Below are positions 9,843 to 19,442 of a stretch of DNA of 64,000 bases, in pieces. The DNA comes from Nakamurella deserti (lineage in GTDB: Bacteria > Actinomycetota > Actinomycetes > Mycobacteriales > Nakamurellaceae). The stretch lies in contig NZ_QCXS01000002.1 of assembly GCF_003260015.1 (NCBI RefSeq), forward strand, positions 310,001 through 374,000, written 5' to 3'. The position numbers were made by a program, and so were the translations under genes. The notes below the pieces were generated by a model. It was not told where the DNA came from. It saw only the letters and a program-made list of their open reading frames with translations, and ran no database searches. The first letter of the stretch is position 1, and each line of letters opens with the position of its first letter.

Positions 9843-10586
9843 GTGCACGACCCGACCGCAGACGCGCCCGCCGCCCCTTCCCCGAACCGACCCGGCCGGC
9901 TGGCCCGGCTGACCGCCGCCCCCGGCCGCGCCGCCCGGGCCGTGGTGCTGCCGATCCCGCCGGACCGCCGCCCCCGCCGCTTCACCCAGCTCTTCGTCGG
10001 GCTGGTGCTCTACGGCTTCTCGATGGCGGTGATGGTCCGGGCCGGGATGGGCCTGGACCCGTGGGACGTCTTCCACCAGGGGCTGGCCGACCGGCTGCCG
10101 TTCAGCTTCGGCATCACCATCGTGCTGGTCTCCTTCGTCGTGCTGCTGCTGTGGATCCCCATCCGGCAGCGACCCGGGTTCGGCACGCTGGCCAACGCCG
10201 TCGTCATCGGGCTCGCCACCGACGCCTCGCTCGCGCTGCTGCCCGTCGCGCCCAACGTCACCGTCGGGGTCGTCGCCATGCTGCTCAGCGTCCCGCTGAA
10301 CGCGTTGGCCGGGGCGCTGTACATCGGTGCCGGCCTCGGCCCCGGGCCCCGCGACGGGCTGATGACCGGCCTCGTCGCCCGCGGCGTCGGCCCGGTGATG
10401 GTTGTCCGGACCGGTCTGGAGGGCAGCGTGCTGCTCGGCGGCTGGCTGCTCGGCGGACCGGTCGGCATCGGCACCGTGGTCTACGCGCTGGGCATCGGCC
10501 CGATGCTGCAGCCGCTGATGCCGATCTTCGCCATCGACAAGCCCGTGCCCGCCGCAGCACCCGCCGGCCTCACCTCGCCCGCATGA
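9843..10586 (+). CDS. YczE-family integral membrane protein
   Basis: A 247-aa polytopic membrane protein of the YczE/YitT-like group (function unknown). It has about five hydrophobic segments: [71 protein letters not shown] and a C-terminal [15 protein letters not shown]. Family-typical motifs are [15 protein letters not shown] and [14 protein letters not shown]. The start is GTG at 9843 (GTG 9840 is equally possible). No ribosome site is visible, but CAGACT lies 6 nt upstream, which suggests a leaderless mRNA. The last codons overlap pdxT as ATGA. Divergence from a MocR regulator is known for this family. Direct coupling to pdxT suggests a B6-related transport role, which is inference. Confidence 0.82.
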   Translation: MHDPTADAPAAPSPNRPGRLARLTAAPGRAARAVVLPIPPDRRPRRFTQLFVGLVLYGFSMAVMVRAGMGLDPWDVFHQGLADRLPFSFGITIVLVSFVVLLLWIPIRQRPGFGTLANAVVIGLATDASLALLPVAPNVTVGVVAMLLSVPLNALAGALYIGAGLGPGPRDGLMTGLVARGVGPVMVVRTGLEGSVLLGGWLLGGPVGIGTVVYALGIGPMLQPLMPIFAIDKPVPAAAPAGLTSPA

Positions 10587-11170
10587 GCGCCACCGTCGGC
10601 GTGCTCGCGCTGCAGGGCGACGTCCGCGAGCACCTGGACGCGATCGAGCGGCTCGGCCACCGCGGCGTCCCGGTCCGTCGCGCCACCGAGGTCGCCGTCC
10701 TCGACGGGCTGATCATCCCCGGCGGCGAGTCGACCACCATGAGCCGGCTGCTCGACGTGTTCGCCCTCCGCGAGCCGCTGGCCGAACGGCTGGCCGCGGG
10801 ACTTCCGGCGTACGGCTCGTGCGCCGGGATGATCATGCTCGCGACCCGCATCGTCGACGGCCGGCCCGACCAGCGGCCGTTCGGCGTCCTGGACGTCACC
10901 GTGCGGCGCAACGCCTTCGGGCGGCAGGTCGACTCGTTCGAAGGCGACGTCGACATGGCCGGCATCGACGGCCCGGTGCCCGGCGTGTTCATCCGGGCGC
11001 CCTGGGTGGAACGGGTCGGGCCCGACGTCGAGGTCCTCGCCACCGCCGCCGACCATCCCGTCGCCGTCCGGCAGGGGCCGATCCTCGCCACCTCGTTCCA
11101 TCCCGAGATCAGCGGCGACCTGCGGGTCCACCGGCTGTTCCTGGACCTGGTCACCGCGTCGGCCTCCTGA
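10583..11170 (+). CDS. pdxT: Pyridoxal 5'-phosphate synthase glutaminase subunit PdxT
   Basis: PdxT (195 aa) hydrolyses glutamine and channels ammonia to PdxS. The class I glutaminase triad is complete: Cys80 in AYGSCAGMI, His173 and Glu175 in SFHPEISGD. The [11 protein letters not shown] oxyanion/substrate segment (residues 47-57) is present. The ATG overlaps the YczE stop by 4 nt, and no independent ribosome site is seen, so translation probably depends on the upstream gene. Separation from pdxS by 5.4 kb is unusual for bacteria with adjacent pdxST. Mycobacteria also have a gene between them, and yebC follows there as it does here. Confidence 0.96.
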   Translation: MSATVGVLALQGDVREHLDAIERLGHRGVPVRRATEVAVLDGLIIPGGESTTMSRLLDVFALREPLAERLAAGLPAYGSCAGMIMLATRIVDGRPDQRPFGVLDVTVRRNAFGRQVDSFEGDVDMAGIDGPVPGVFIRAPWVERVGPDVEVLATAADHPVAVRQGPILATSFHPEISGDLRVHRLFLDLVTASAS

Positions 11171-11272
11171 GGCGACGTAGACTCACCCGTCGAACCTGCG
11201 GCGGTCGCGGCCTCCAGCCCGCCCGCGTGCCAGGGACACCGAGCGGGATACGAGCGAGAGGTACGGCAGGCA

Positions 11273-12034
11273 ATGAGCGGCCATTCCAAGTGGGCCACCA
11301 CGAAGCACCAGAAGGCCCACAAAGACGCCAAGCGCAGCAAGCTGTTCGCCGGGCTGATCAAGAACATCGAAGTGGCCGCCCGGATGGGCGGCGGCGACAT
11401 CAACGGCAACCCCACCCTGTACGACGCGGTGCAGAAGGCCAAGAAGTCCTCGGTGCCCAACGACAACATCGACCGTGCGGTGAAGCGCGGGTCCGGCGCC
11501 GAGAGCGGCGGCCTGGACTACACCTCGATCATGTATGAGGGCTACGGCCCGAGCGGCGTGGCGATGATGATCGAGTGCCTGACCGACAACCGGAACCGCG
11601 CGGCGTCCGAGGTGCGGGTGGCCGTGACCCGCAACGGCGGCACGATGGCCGACCCGGGTTCAGTGTCCTACCTCTTCAAGCGGATGGGTCAGGTCGTCGT
11701 CCCCAAGGGCGAGCTGAGCGAGGACGACGTGCTGATGGCGGTGCTCGACGCCGGTGCCGAGGAGGTCACCGACGCCGGTGAGACGTTCGAGGTGCTCACC
11801 GAGCCGTCCGACCTGATGCCGGTGCGCACCGCGCTGATCGACGCCGGCATCGAGTACGACTCCGCCGACCCGACCTTCGTGCCGTCGCTGAACGTGCCGC
11901 TGGACCTGGAGTCGGCGCGCAAGTTCATGAAGCTGGTCGACGCCATCGAGGATCTCGACGACGTGCAGAACGTCTACACCAACGCCGAGATCCCCGACGA
12001 GGTCGGCGCGCAGCTCGACGAGGACGACGAGTAG
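11273..12034 (+). CDS. yebC: YebC/PmpR-family protein
   Basis: A 253-aa protein of the YebC/TACO1 family, described either as a transcription regulator or as a factor helping ribosomes through proline-rich stretches. The start [42 protein letters not shown] is diagnostic, and the three-domain length is normal. The ATG at 11273 follows AGAGGTACGGCAGGCA. A TAGACT -10-like element lies at 11178-11183. It is placed between pdxT and ruvC as in mycobacteria (Rv2603c). A strong hairpin at 12054-12088 ends the transcript. Confidence 0.95.
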   Translation: MSGHSKWATTKHQKAHKDAKRSKLFAGLIKNIEVAARMGGGDINGNPTLYDAVQKAKKSSVPNDNIDRAVKRGSGAESGGLDYTSIMYEGYGPSGVAMMIECLTDNRNRAASEVRVAVTRNGGTMADPGSVSYLFKRMGQVVVPKGELSEDDVLMAVLDAGAEEVTDAGETFEVLTEPSDLMPVRTALIDAGIEYDSADPTFVPSLNVPLDLESARKFMKLVDAIEDLDDVQNVYTNAEIPDEVGAQLDEDDE

Positions 12035-12053
12035 CACCGTTTCGCAGGACGTC

Positions 12054-12088
12054 CACAGCCGCGGCCGGGATCACCGGCCGCGGCTGTG
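12054..12088. terminator. Strong 15-bp hairpin between yebC and a convergent small gene
   Basis: CACAGCCGCGGCCGG (12054-12068) and its exact reverse complement (12074-12088) flank the 5-nt loop GATCA. It lies 20 nt after the yebC stop and 47 nt beyond the stop of the opposite-strand small gene. It probably serves both. Confidence 0.75.
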
Positions 12089-12134
12089 TGCTGTCCGGAT
12101 GTGTGCTGTCCGGGAGCGGGACGCCGGCCTGCGG

Positions 12135-12311
12135 TCAGGAGCGCTGGGCGGGGATCTGCCGGCCGGGGGCGCCGGCCGCCGGGCACTGCTCGTGGACGAA
12201 GCCCGCGCCCTCCTTGCGGATGCGGTCGGACAACGTGATGCGCGCACCGCAGTTGCCGCAGCTGATCCGGGCACGCCGCGACGAGGAGGACCGGGTGGAC
12301 AGGAATGACAT
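12135..12311 (-). CDS. Small putative zinc-finger protein
   Basis: A 58-aa reading frame starting at ATG 12311 that I do not recognise by name. Its core ARISCGNCGARITLSDRIRK is followed by GAGFVHEQC. This gives a C-X2-C (Cys18, Cys21) and an H-X2-C (His40, Cys43), a plausible single zinc site. A Ser/Arg-rich N-terminus precedes it. The frame extends further upstream to 12431, but the Cys/His part and the ATG fit a compact protein. Support for a real gene is the metal-ligand spacing and the strong shared terminator placed between its stop and that of yebC. It has only a weak ribosome site (GGA). Function unknown; nucleic-acid binding is a guess. Confidence 0.5.
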   Translation of the reverse strand: MSFLSTRSSSSRRARISCGNCGARITLSDRIRKEGAGFVHEQCPAAGAPGRQIPAQRS

Positions 12312-12619
12312 CGGGATCCGTTCGCAGGGGTTCGACACGAGTGACCACGTTCCGGGGGCCTCGTCGCCGCCGAACGCCTGAATCCGCCACTGACCAGCGG
12401 CTGAGACGTCGCCGACAGTAGCAACCGTCACCCGGATGATCCACCGAGGGGCATCGGAGCATCCGTCCGCGCGGTCCGCTTACGCCGGGGTCCGCCACCG
12501 GTCACGGGCGTGGCGTGCCGTGCCGGCGGACTTGCGCCGGTAGCGTCCTCGGGCGTACACGTGTTCGGTCGCGTGGTGGGTCGTTGTCGTGCGGCAGCGT
12601 GACGGAGAGGCGGTACGGG
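12312..12619. other. Divergent intergenic region, small gene / ruvC
   Basis: A 308-nt region separating the minus-strand small gene from ruvC. A TAGCGT -10-like element at 12541-12546 and the ribosome site GGAGAGG at 12604-12610 belong to ruvC. I see no LexA/SOS box of the mycobacterial GAAC-N4-GTTC type here. No gene is supported. Confidence 0.45.
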
Positions 12620-13159
12620 GTGCGCGTTCTGGGCGTCGATCCCGGGCTGACCCGGTGCGGGGTCGGTGTGGTCGACGGCGGGCCGGGGATGAAGCCGGTG
12701 CTGGTGGACGTCAGCGTGGTGCGCACGCCGTCCCAGTCGGACGTCTCCCACCGGCTGCTCACCATCGCCGCGCACGTCGAGGCGGCCATCGACCGGCACG
12801 CGCCCGACGCGGTGGCCATCGAGAAGGTCTTCAGTCAGCACAACGTCTCCACCGTCATCGGCGTGGCCCAGGCCACCGGGGTGGTCGCCGTGATCGCCGC
12901 CCGGCGCAGCATCCCGGTCGCGTGGCACACCCCCAGCGAGGTGAAGGCGGCGGTGTCGGGCAACGGGGCCGCCGACAAGGACCAGGTGACGGCGATGGTG
13001 ATGCGGCTGCTCCGGCTGACCACCGCGCCCAAGCCGGCGGACGCCGCGGACGCCCTGGCGTTGGCCATCTGCCACCTGATGCGCGCCCCGCTGCAGGCCC
13101 GGCTGGCGCAGGCCGCCCGCCTCGCCGACCTGGCCGCCGCGACCCGGGCCGGCCGATGA
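12620..13159 (+). CDS. ruvC: Crossover junction endodeoxyribonuclease RuvC
   Basis: RuvC (179 aa) resolves Holliday junctions as a dimer. The GTG at 12620 is preceded by GGAGAGG at a 9-nt spacing and gives the family start [14 protein letters not shown] with catalytic Asp7. The second acidic site is in [11 protein letters not shown]. The C-terminal pair is in [16 protein letters not shown]. The basic loop around [18 protein letters not shown] is present. It starts the ruvC-ruvA-ruvB operon and overlaps ruvA by ATGA at 13156-13159. Confidence 0.96.
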   Translation: MRVLGVDPGLTRCGVGVVDGGPGMKPVLVDVSVVRTPSQSDVSHRLLTIAAHVEAAIDRHAPDAVAIEKVFSQHNVSTVIGVAQATGVVAVIAARRSIPVAWHTPSEVKAAVSGNGAADKDQVTAMVMRLLRLTTAPKPADAADALALAICHLMRAPLQARLAQAARLADLAAATRAGR

Positions 13160-13767
13160 TCGCCTCCGTACGCGGCGCCGTGCTGTCGATCGCCCTGGAC
13201 CGGGTGGTCGTCGAGGTGGGCGGGGTGGGGCTCGCGGTCCGGGCCACCCCGGCCACGCTGGCCACCCTCACCCGGGGGCAGGACGCCTACCTCGCGACCA
13301 CGCTGGTGGTGCGGGAGGACTCGCTGACCCTGTTCGGCTTCGGCTCCGACGAGGCCCGAGACCTGTTCGAGCTCGTGCAGTCGGTGACCGGCGTCGGACC
13401 CAAGATCGCACTCGCCCTGCTCGCCGTGTTCACCCCCGACGAGCTGCGGCAGGCGCTGGGCTCCGGGGACGTCACCGCGCTGACCCGCGCGCCCGGCATC
13501 GGCCGGAAGGGCGCCGAACGGCTCGTGCTGGAACTCCGCGACAAGGTCGGCGTCCTGCCCGGCACCGGCGCCAGGCCCGCGGCCGGACCGACCGTGCTGT
13601 GGCGGGACAAGCTGGTCGAGGCGCTCACCGGCCTGGGCTGGACCGCCAAGCAGGCCGGCGACACCGTCGACACCCTCGCCGAGGACGTCCACGACCCGGC
13701 GGTCCGCAACGGTGACGTCGGGGTGCTGCTGCGCCGCGCGCTGGCCCTGTTGGGCGGGAAGCGATGA
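13156..13767 (+). CDS. ruvA: Holliday junction branch-migration protein RuvA
   Basis: RuvA (203 aa) binds the four-way junction and loads RuvB. The N-terminal OB domain begins [28 protein letters not shown]. The helix-hairpin-helix motifs include [20 protein letters not shown] and [22 protein letters not shown]. The C-terminal domain III ([13 protein letters not shown]) contacts RuvB. Both ends overlap its operon partners by 4 nt (ATGA), which indicates coupled translation. Confidence 0.96.
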   Translation: MIASVRGAVLSIALDRVVVEVGGVGLAVRATPATLATLTRGQDAYLATTLVVREDSLTLFGFGSDEARDLFELVQSVTGVGPKIALALLAVFTPDELRQALGSGDVTALTRAPGIGRKGAERLVLELRDKVGVLPGTGARPAAGPTVLWRDKLVEALTGLGWTAKQAGDTVDTLAEDVHDPAVRNGDVGVLLRRALALLGGKR

Positions 13768-14837
13768 CCGTGCCACGCCCCGACGACCCCGCCGACGACG
13801 ACCACCTCGTGTTCGCCGGCGAGCTGCCCGGCGACGAGGTCGACGGCTCGCTGCGGCCGAAGAGTCTCGGCGAGTTCGTCGGCCAGGCCCGGGTCCGCGA
13901 GCAGCTCGAACTGGTGCTCACCGGCGCCAAGATGCGCGGCGCCGTCCCCGACCACGTCCTGCTCGCCGGTCCGCCCGGTCTGGGCAAGACGTCGCTGGCG
14001 ATGATCATCGCCGCGGAGCTGGGCAGCTCGCTGCGGCTGACGTCCGGTCCCGCGTTGGAGCGGGCCGGTGATCTCGCCGCGATGCTGTCCAACCTCGTCG
14101 AGGGCGACGTCCTGTTCATCGACGAGATCCACCGGATGGCCCGGCCGGCCGAGGAGATGTTGTACCTGGCCATGGAGGACTTCCGGGTCGACGTCATCGT
14201 CGGCAAGGGACCCGGTGCCACCTCCATCCCGCTGGAGATCGCCCCGTTCACGCTGGTGGGGGCCACGACCCGGTCCGGGCAGCTGACCAGCCCGCTGCGG
14301 GACCGCTTCGGGTTCACCGCGCACATGGAGTTCTACGAGCCGGCCGACCTGCGCCAGATCATCAGCCGCTCGGCCGGGATCCTCGGTGTCGACCTGCGGC
14401 CGGACGGTGCCATCGAGATCGCCCGCAGGTCCCGCGGGACACCCCGGATCGCCAACCGGCTGCTCCGGCGGGTGCGCGACTTCGCCCAGGTCCGGGCCGA
14501 CGGGGCCATCACCCTGGAGACCGCCCGCGAGGCGCTGGCCGTCTACGACGTGGACGAACTCGGCCTGGACCGCCTCGACCGGGCCGTGCTGTCGGTGCTG
14601 TGCCGCTCGTTCGGCGGTGGTCCGGTCGGGTTGACGACGCTGGCCGTCGCGGTGGGGGAGGAGCCGAGCACGGTGGAGGAGGTCTGCGAGCCGTTCCTCG
14701 TCCGGGTCGGCATGCTGGCCCGCACCCGCAACGGCCGGGTCGCCACCGCCGCCGCCTGGGACCACCTCGGGATGACGCCGCCGGACGGCGCTCCGGGCGG
14801 TCAGTCGCTGCTGTTCACCACACCACCGGAGGAATGA
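13764..14837 (+). CDS. ruvB: Holliday junction branch-migration ATPase RuvB
   Basis: RuvB (357 aa) is the hexameric AAA+ motor of the RuvABC resolvasome. Walker A is GPPGLGKT (residues 69-76) and Walker B is LFIDEIHRM. Sensor 1 is [20 protein letters not shown]. The C-terminal winged helix carries RNGRVAT. Length is normal. Last gene of ruvCAB; the next gene, yajC, has its own promoter-like TAGGCT about 40 nt downstream. Confidence 0.97.
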   Translation: MTVPRPDDPADDDHLVFAGELPGDEVDGSLRPKSLGEFVGQARVREQLELVLTGAKMRGAVPDHVLLAGPPGLGKTSLAMIIAAELGSSLRLTSGPALERAGDLAAMLSNLVEGDVLFIDEIHRMARPAEEMLYLAMEDFRVDVIVGKGPGATSIPLEIAPFTLVGATTRSGQLTSPLRDRFGFTAHMEFYEPADLRQIISRSAGILGVDLRPDGAIEIARRSRGTPRIANRLLRRVRDFAQVRADGAITLETAREALAVYDVDELGLDRLDRAVLSVLCRSFGGGPVGLTTLAVAVGEEPSTVEEVCEPFLVRVGMLARTRNGRVATAAAWDHLGMTPPDGAPGGQSLLFTTPPEE

Positions 14838-14878
14838 CGCCGCGGGTTTCGGAGACCGTCCGTAGCGGGTCGCTCCGG

Positions 14879-14884
14879 TAGGCT
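14879..14884 (+). promoter_or_regulatory. -10-like element TAGGCT upstream of yajC-secDF
   Basis: TAGGCT fits the actinobacterial TANNNT -10 pattern and lies about 150 nt before yajC, in the gap after ruvB. No convincing -35 is visible. Confidence 0.4.
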
Positions 14885-15034
14885 GGGTCGACATCCTGAC
14901 CTGCATCACCGGGTGCGTCCGTCACGTCACGGGTGCGTCCGGCCCACGGTGCGGGACACCCGGAGGAGTCGGCGACGCCGCGGACGGCCGTCCGTGCGTG
15001 CCGCCCCGGGCCAGGCACCGAAGAGGGAGAAACC

Positions 15035-15439
15035 ATGGATTCCAACGGCATGTTGATGATCGTGCTGCTCGTGTTCGTCGGCGGCATGCTCTACCTGTCG
15101 TCGCGGACCCGCAAGAAGCAGCTGGCCGCACAGCAGGAGAAGCTGAACTCGATCGTCCCCGGCGTCCGGGTGACGACGATCGCCGGTCTGCAGGGCACCG
15201 TCACCGCGATCGCCGACGACACCATGGAGCTGGAGATCGCTCCGGGGGTCCGCACCACCTGGCTGCGCGCCGCGGTCCGCGACGTGGTCGTCGCTCCCGA
15301 CGCCAGCGACGCGGTGGACCTCGAGGCGGCCTACGGCGGGGAGTCCTACGACGCCGACGCCCCGGTGCGCCTGACGAAGGACGCCGACACGGATGCCTAC
15401 CGCACCGACGGTGACAACCGCCACAAGGATCTCGGCTAA
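15035..15439 (+). CDS. yajC: Preprotein translocase subunit YajC
   Basis: A 134-aa single-span membrane protein accessory to SecDF. The ATG at 15035 follows AAGAGGGAGAAACC, a strong ribosome site. The membrane segment is MLMIVLLVFVGGMLYL (residues 6-21). The conserved YajC core follows: RKKQLAAQQEKLNSIVPGVRVTTIAGLQGTVTAI. The acidic C-terminal tail is variable. secD starts 213 nt later and secF overlaps secD, the standard order. Confidence 0.93.
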   Translation: MDSNGMLMIVLLVFVGGMLYLSSRTRKKQLAAQQEKLNSIVPGVRVTTIAGLQGTVTAIADDTMELEIAPGVRTTWLRAAVRDVVVAPDASDAVDLEAAYGGESYDADAPVRLTKDADTDAYRTDGDNRHKDLG

Positions 15440-15652
15440 GCTCGCCGATCGCAACTCTCTGTCGTTCGGCGGTCACCGCCCGGGTGGAGTTCGCCGTGCG
15501 AGCTTGTCCGCCGCGGTGATCGGCCGAACGATGGGAGTGATGCTCCACGCCGGTACGACGACGTCGTCCGGAGTCCAGCGTCGTCGTCCGACCGCCGGTG
15601 GTTGTCCGCCCGGGGGTGGGCGGCGGCGTGTCCATGAGGGGAACAAGCACAC

Positions 15653-17554
15653 GTGGCAACACCGGCCAGCCAGTACCGGCCCTGGCGACTCATCACGACC
15701 TTCGTCGGGCTGACGGCGATCCTCTACGGCCTGGTGTTCTTCACCGCCGGCTCCAATGCCCCGAAACTGGGGATCGATCTCCAGGGCGGGACCAGGATCA
15801 CCCTGACGGCGCAGTCGAGTGACAATTCGACGCCCACGCGCCAGTCGATGCAGCTGGCCCGCGACATCATGGAGCGCCGCGTCAACGGCTCCGGTGTCGC
15901 CGGGGCGCAGGTGCAGATCGACGGCAACAACCAGCTGATCGTCACCGTGCCGGGCACCGAGGACCTCACCAACCTGACCCGCTCGGCGCAGCTGTCGCTG
16001 CGTCCGGTCGACTGGGACCCGACCTCGGGCACCGGTGCCGTGACGCCGACCCCGAGCGCGGGGGCGAGCGTGGCCCCGACCGCCCCCGCGGACGCCACCG
16101 ATCCGGCCGCGTCCGTCGACCCCTCGGCCGCCGCGACCACCGAAGCGCCGGCTGCCACCACCGAGGCGCCGGCTGCCACCACCGAGGCGCCGGCCAGCCA
16201 GGGCCTGCGCGGCGGGTTCGCCGCCCGCGCCGAGGAGACCACCGACCCGTCGGCCCCGGCCACGGACGGCGCCACCCCCGCCCCGGCCACGGACGTCTCC
16301 GCGACCGACGCCACCGGTACGGAGTCGACCGGCACGGAGTCGACCGGCACCGAATCGACCGGCACCGAGTCGACCGGCACCGAGTCGACCGGGACCGAGG
16401 CCGCCCCGGCCACCGTGGAGTTCCCGGCGTCCAGCGATCCGAACGTCCCGACGCAGCCGTCGTCGACGGTGCAGGCCGACTGGACCACCTGGCAGACCGA
16501 CATGCAGACCGCCATCCTGAGTGGCCTGTCCTGCGCCCAGATCAACCAGTACGCGGGGCTGGACGATCCGGCCAGGCCGCTCGCCTCCTGCGATGCGGCC
16601 ACCGGCATCCCCTACATCCTCGCGCCGGTCTTGATCCCCGGCGACCAGGTGGACACCGCGACCTCCGGTTACGACGCGTCCCAGGGCTGGGCCGTCAACC
16701 TGAAGTTCAAGGGCGAGGGCTTCACCCAGTGGGCCGCCTACACCACCGCCAACGTGGGCAAGCGGGTCGCCTTCGTGCTGGACGGTGAGGTCATCACCGC
16801 GCCGACCATCCAGGGCGCGATCACCACCGACACCCAGATCACCGGCAGCTTCACCCAGGCGACCGCCACCGACCTGGCCAACTCGTTGAAGTTCGGCGCG
16901 CTTCCGCTGGCCTTCGAACGGTCGTCGTCGGACTCGGTCACCGCCGAGCTCGGGCTGTCCTACCTGCGGGCCGGCCTCATCGCCGGCGGCATCGGGCTGC
17001 TGCTCGTCGTCGTCTACTGCCTGGTGTACTACCGCCTGCTGGGCGTGATCACCATCCTGTCGCTGGTCCTGTCGTTCGGGCTGGTCTACGCGGTGATGGT
17101 GCTGCTGGGCCGGTGGATCAACCTGTCGCTGGACATGGCCGGCATCGCCGGTCTGATCATCGCGATCGGCATCACCGCGGACTCCTTCGTCGTCTACTTC
17201 GAACGCATCAAGGACGAGGTCCGCGAGGGCCGTTCGTTCCGCTCGGCGGTGCCCCGCGGCTGGACGCGCGCCAAGCGCACCATCCTGTCCGCCGACGCGG
17301 TGTCGTTCCTCGCCGCGGCGATCCTGTACGCGCTGGCGGTCGGCGACGTGAAGGGCTTCGCGTTCACCCTGGGCCTGTCGACCGTGCTCGACCTCGTCGT
17401 GGTGTTCCTCGTGACCCACCCGCTGGTCGCCCTGGCGTCCGGCCGCAAGATCTTCTCCTCGCCGACCTGGTCCGGACTGGGGTCGGTCGCCGACGCCGGT
17501 CAGGAGCAGCGCGCGTCGGCGTCGTCCTTCGTGAAAGAAGCCGTGAAGCGATGA
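15653..17554 (+). CDS. secD: Protein translocase subunit SecD with long low-complexity insert
   Basis: SecD (633 aa) is an RND-type subunit that uses the proton gradient to drive late steps of Sec export. The GTG at 15653 follows GAGGGGA. TM1 is near residues 12-32, followed by LGIDLQGGTRITL. The large periplasmic P1 region is interrupted at about residues 125-265 by Ala/Thr/Pro/Ser-rich sequence. This includes three copies of AATTEAP (21-bp repeats, about 16130-16192) and five full TGTES units plus a partial one (15-bp repeats, 16313-16399). The five C-terminal helices contain IAGLIIAIGITADSFVVYFERIKDE. It overlaps secF by ATGA. The insert is much longer than in typical SecD and may be extracellular linker. 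Confidence 0.95.
   Translation: MATPASQYRPWRLITTFVGLTAILYGLVFFTAGSNAPKLGIDLQGGTRITLTAQSSDNSTPTRQSMQLARDIMERRVNGSGVAGAQVQIDGNNQLIVTVPGTEDLTNLTRSAQLSLRPVDWDPTSGTGAVTPTPSAGASVAPTAPADATDPAASVDPSAAATTEAPAATTEAPAATTEAPASQGLRGGFAARAEETTDPSAPATDGATPAPATDVSATDATGTESTGTESTGTESTGTESTGTESTGTEAAPATVEFPASSDPNVPTQPSSTVQADWTTWQTDMQTAILSGLSCAQINQYAGLDDPARPLASCDAATGIPYILAPVLIPGDQVDTATSGYDASQGWAVNLKFKGEGFTQWAAYTTANVGKRVAFVLDGEVITAPTIQGAITTDTQITGSFTQATATDLANSLKFGALPLAFERSSSDSVTAELGLSYLRAGLIAGGIGLLLVVVYCLVYYRLLGVITILSLVLSFGLVYAVMVLLGRWINLSLDMAGIAGLIIAIGITADSFVVYFERIKDEVREGRSFRSAVPRGWTRAKRTILSADAVSFLAAAILYALAVGDVKGFAFTLGLSTVLDLVVVFLVTHPLVALASGRKIFSSPTWSGLGSVADAGQEQRASASSFVKEAVKR
16130..16399 (+). repeat. In-frame minisatellites inside secD
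   Basis: Two adjacent in-frame arrays. The first is three 21-bp units encoding AATTEAP (about 16130-16192). The second, at 16313-16399, is five 15-bp units plus a partial one encoding TGTES. Both units are multiples of 3, so copy-number change would preserve the frame. Confidence 0.9.
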
Positions 17555-18843
17555 CCACCACCACCCCCGACGTGCCCACAGTGCCGGGACCCAAGCCCCC
17601 GGTCGCGCACCGCCGGAGCTTCCTGAACCGGCTGACCACCGGCACCGGCGCGTTCGACATCATCGGGCACCGCCGGAAGTACTACATCGTCTCGCTGGTG
17701 CTCGTAGTGCTGTCCATCGCGCTGATCATCATCCGCGGGTTCAACTTCGGCATCGACTTCGCCGGCGGCACCCGGATCCAGTTCCCGGCGAGCAGCTCGA
17801 TCAGCACCGACCAGGTGGCGCAGGCCGTCGCCGGCAGCACCGGGGTCGAGCCCGAAGCGGTGCAGACCGTCGGCACCGGCGCGTCGGCCACCTTCCAGGT
17901 GCAGACCACCACGCTGTCCGCCGATCAGGTCGTCTCGCTCAAGCAGGCCGTCGCGAGCGCCTTCAACCTGACCACCGAACAGATCTCCGACTCCGCGGTG
18001 TCGGAGACCTGGGGCGGTGAGATCTCCCAGCGGGCGGTCATCGCCCTGGTCGTGTTCCTCATCGCGGTGAGCGCGTTCCTGTGGATCCGTTACGAGCGGC
18101 GGGTCGCCATCGGCGCCGTCATCGCCGTGGTCCACGACATGATCATCACGGCGGGCATCTACGCGCTCGTCGGCTTCGAGGTCACCCCGGCGACGGTCAT
18201 CGGCCTGCTCGCCATCCTCGGCTTCTCGCTCTACGACACCGTCGTGGTCTACGACAAGGTGCAGGAGAACACCAAGGGCCTCACCAGCCTGCTGCGCCGC
18301 AACTTCGAGGAGGCGGCCAACCTCGCCGTCAACCAGACGCTGATGCGCTCGGTCAACACCACCGTCATCGCCCTGCTGCCGGTCGGCGGCCTGCTCGTCG
18401 CCGGTGTGGCCATCCTCGGCTCCGGCACCCTCAAGGACCTCGCCCTGGTGCAGCTGGTCGGCATGATCGTGTCCGGCTACTCGTCGGTGTTCCTGGCCGT
18501 GCCGATCGCGGTGGACCTGCGCCTGCGGGATCCGCTGATCAAGGCGCACACCGCCCGGGTCGCCGCGCGCCGCAAGGCCGAGGGGATCATCGTCGACGCC
18601 GACGGCGACGCAATCGGCCGGGTGCCCGGCACCGGGACACCGGACGACCAGGACGCGCCGGTCCGCCGCGTGCCCGGGGCGGACGGCCCGACCGCGCCCC
18701 CGAAGCCCGGCGTCAAGGCCCAACGCACCGGATCCCGCCCGGTGGGTGCCGCCCCGCGTCCGGTGTCCGGCGCCCGTCCTGCGGCCGGCGGTTCGCGGCC
18801 GGTCGGCAAGGCGGCCCGGCCGACGGGCAAGCGCGCCCGTTAG
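17551..18843 (+). CDS. secF: Protein translocase subunit SecF
   Basis: SecF (430 aa) partners SecD. The N-terminal cytosolic part ends in the first helix (KYYIVSLVLVVLSIALIII), followed by the hallmark FGIDFAGGTRIQF. The remaining five helices include IGLLAILGFSLYDTVVVYDKV (RND motif) and TTVIALLPVGGLLVAG. A C-terminal tail of about 90 residues rich in Arg/Pro/Ala/Gly is probably cytosolic and disordered. It overlaps secD by 4 nt at its start. Its TAG stop shares a base with the apt GTG (TAGTG). Confidence 0.95.
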   Translation: MTTTTPDVPTVPGPKPPVAHRRSFLNRLTTGTGAFDIIGHRRKYYIVSLVLVVLSIALIIIRGFNFGIDFAGGTRIQFPASSSISTDQVAQAVAGSTGVEPEAVQTVGTGASATFQVQTTTLSADQVVSLKQAVASAFNLTTEQISDSAVSETWGGEISQRAVIALVVFLIAVSAFLWIRYERRVAIGAVIAVVHDMIITAGIYALVGFEVTPATVIGLLAILGFSLYDTVVVYDKVQENTKGLTSLLRRNFEEAANLAVNQTLMRSVNTTVIALLPVGGLLVAGVAILGSGTLKDLALVQLVGMIVSGYSSVFLAVPIAVDLRLRDPLIKAHTARVAARRKAEGIIVDADGDAIGRVPGTGTPDDQDAPVRRVPGADGPTAPPKPGVKAQRTGSRPVGAAPRPVSGARPAAGGSRPVGKAARPTGKRAR

Positions 18844-19442
18844 TGGCGGCCTTCCCGCCCGGGGCGGACCGTCGGGTCGACCTCTCGGGGCACGACCGCG
18901 CGTCGGTCACCGCGGCCGCCGCGGCGCAGATCGAGCGGTTGACCCGTGTCGTCCCGGACTTCCCCGTCCCGGGGGTGCTGTTCCGTGACGTCACGCCGGT
19001 GTTCACCGACGGCGCCGCGCTGGCGCTGGTCGCCGGGGCGCTGGCCGCCACCGCCCCCGACGGCTTCGACCTGGTCGCCGGGCTCGACGCCCGCGGCTTC
19101 CTGCTCGGCGGGGCGGTCGCGGCGATCTGCGGCAGCGGTGTCCTCGCCGTCCGCAAACCCGGCAAGCTGGCCGGCGCGGTCATCGGCCAGGACTACGCGC
19201 TGGAGTACGGCACCGCGCGGCTGGAACTGCATCCCGACGACGTCCCCGACGGCGCCCGGGTGCTCGTCGTCGACGACGTCCTGGCCACCGGCGGCACCGC
19301 CGCGGCCGCGTGTTCGCTGATCGGCCGGGCCGGGGGGCGGGTCATCGGGGTCGCCCTGATGACCGAACTCGTCGACCTCGGCGGCCGGGCCGTGCTGGCC
19401 GCGGCCGGGGTCGACGCCGTCACCGCCATCTGCGCGGTCTGA
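18843..19442 (+). CDS. apt: Adenine phosphoribosyltransferase
   Basis: Apt (199 aa) converts adenine and PRPP to AMP in purine salvage. The GTG at 18843 shares its first base with the secF stop; a later in-frame GTG ([12 protein letters not shown]) is possible and closer to family length. The family features are [27 protein letters not shown], and the PRPP loop [17 protein letters not shown]. Position between secF and rel matches mycobacteria, although the lipoprotein gene found there between secF and apt is absent here. Confidence 0.94.
   Translation: MAAFPPGADRRVDLSGHDRASVTAAAAAQIERLTRVVPDFPVPGVLFRDVTPVFTDGAALALVAGALAATAPDGFDLVAGLDARGFLLGGAVAAICGSGVLAVRKPGKLAGAVIGQDYALEYGTARLELHPDDVPDGARVLVVDDVLATGGTAAAACSLIGRAGGRVIGVALMTELVDLGGRAVLAAAGVDAVTAICAV

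Noticed and set aside
9719-9985. Longer MocR protein starting at ATG 9985
   Set aside because: The extra 89 residues overlap the divergent YczE gene and the inverted repeats and have no family similarity.
15473-17419. 648-residue open frame antisense to secD
   Set aside because: Low-complexity shadow of secD; the plus-strand frame has all SecD motifs.
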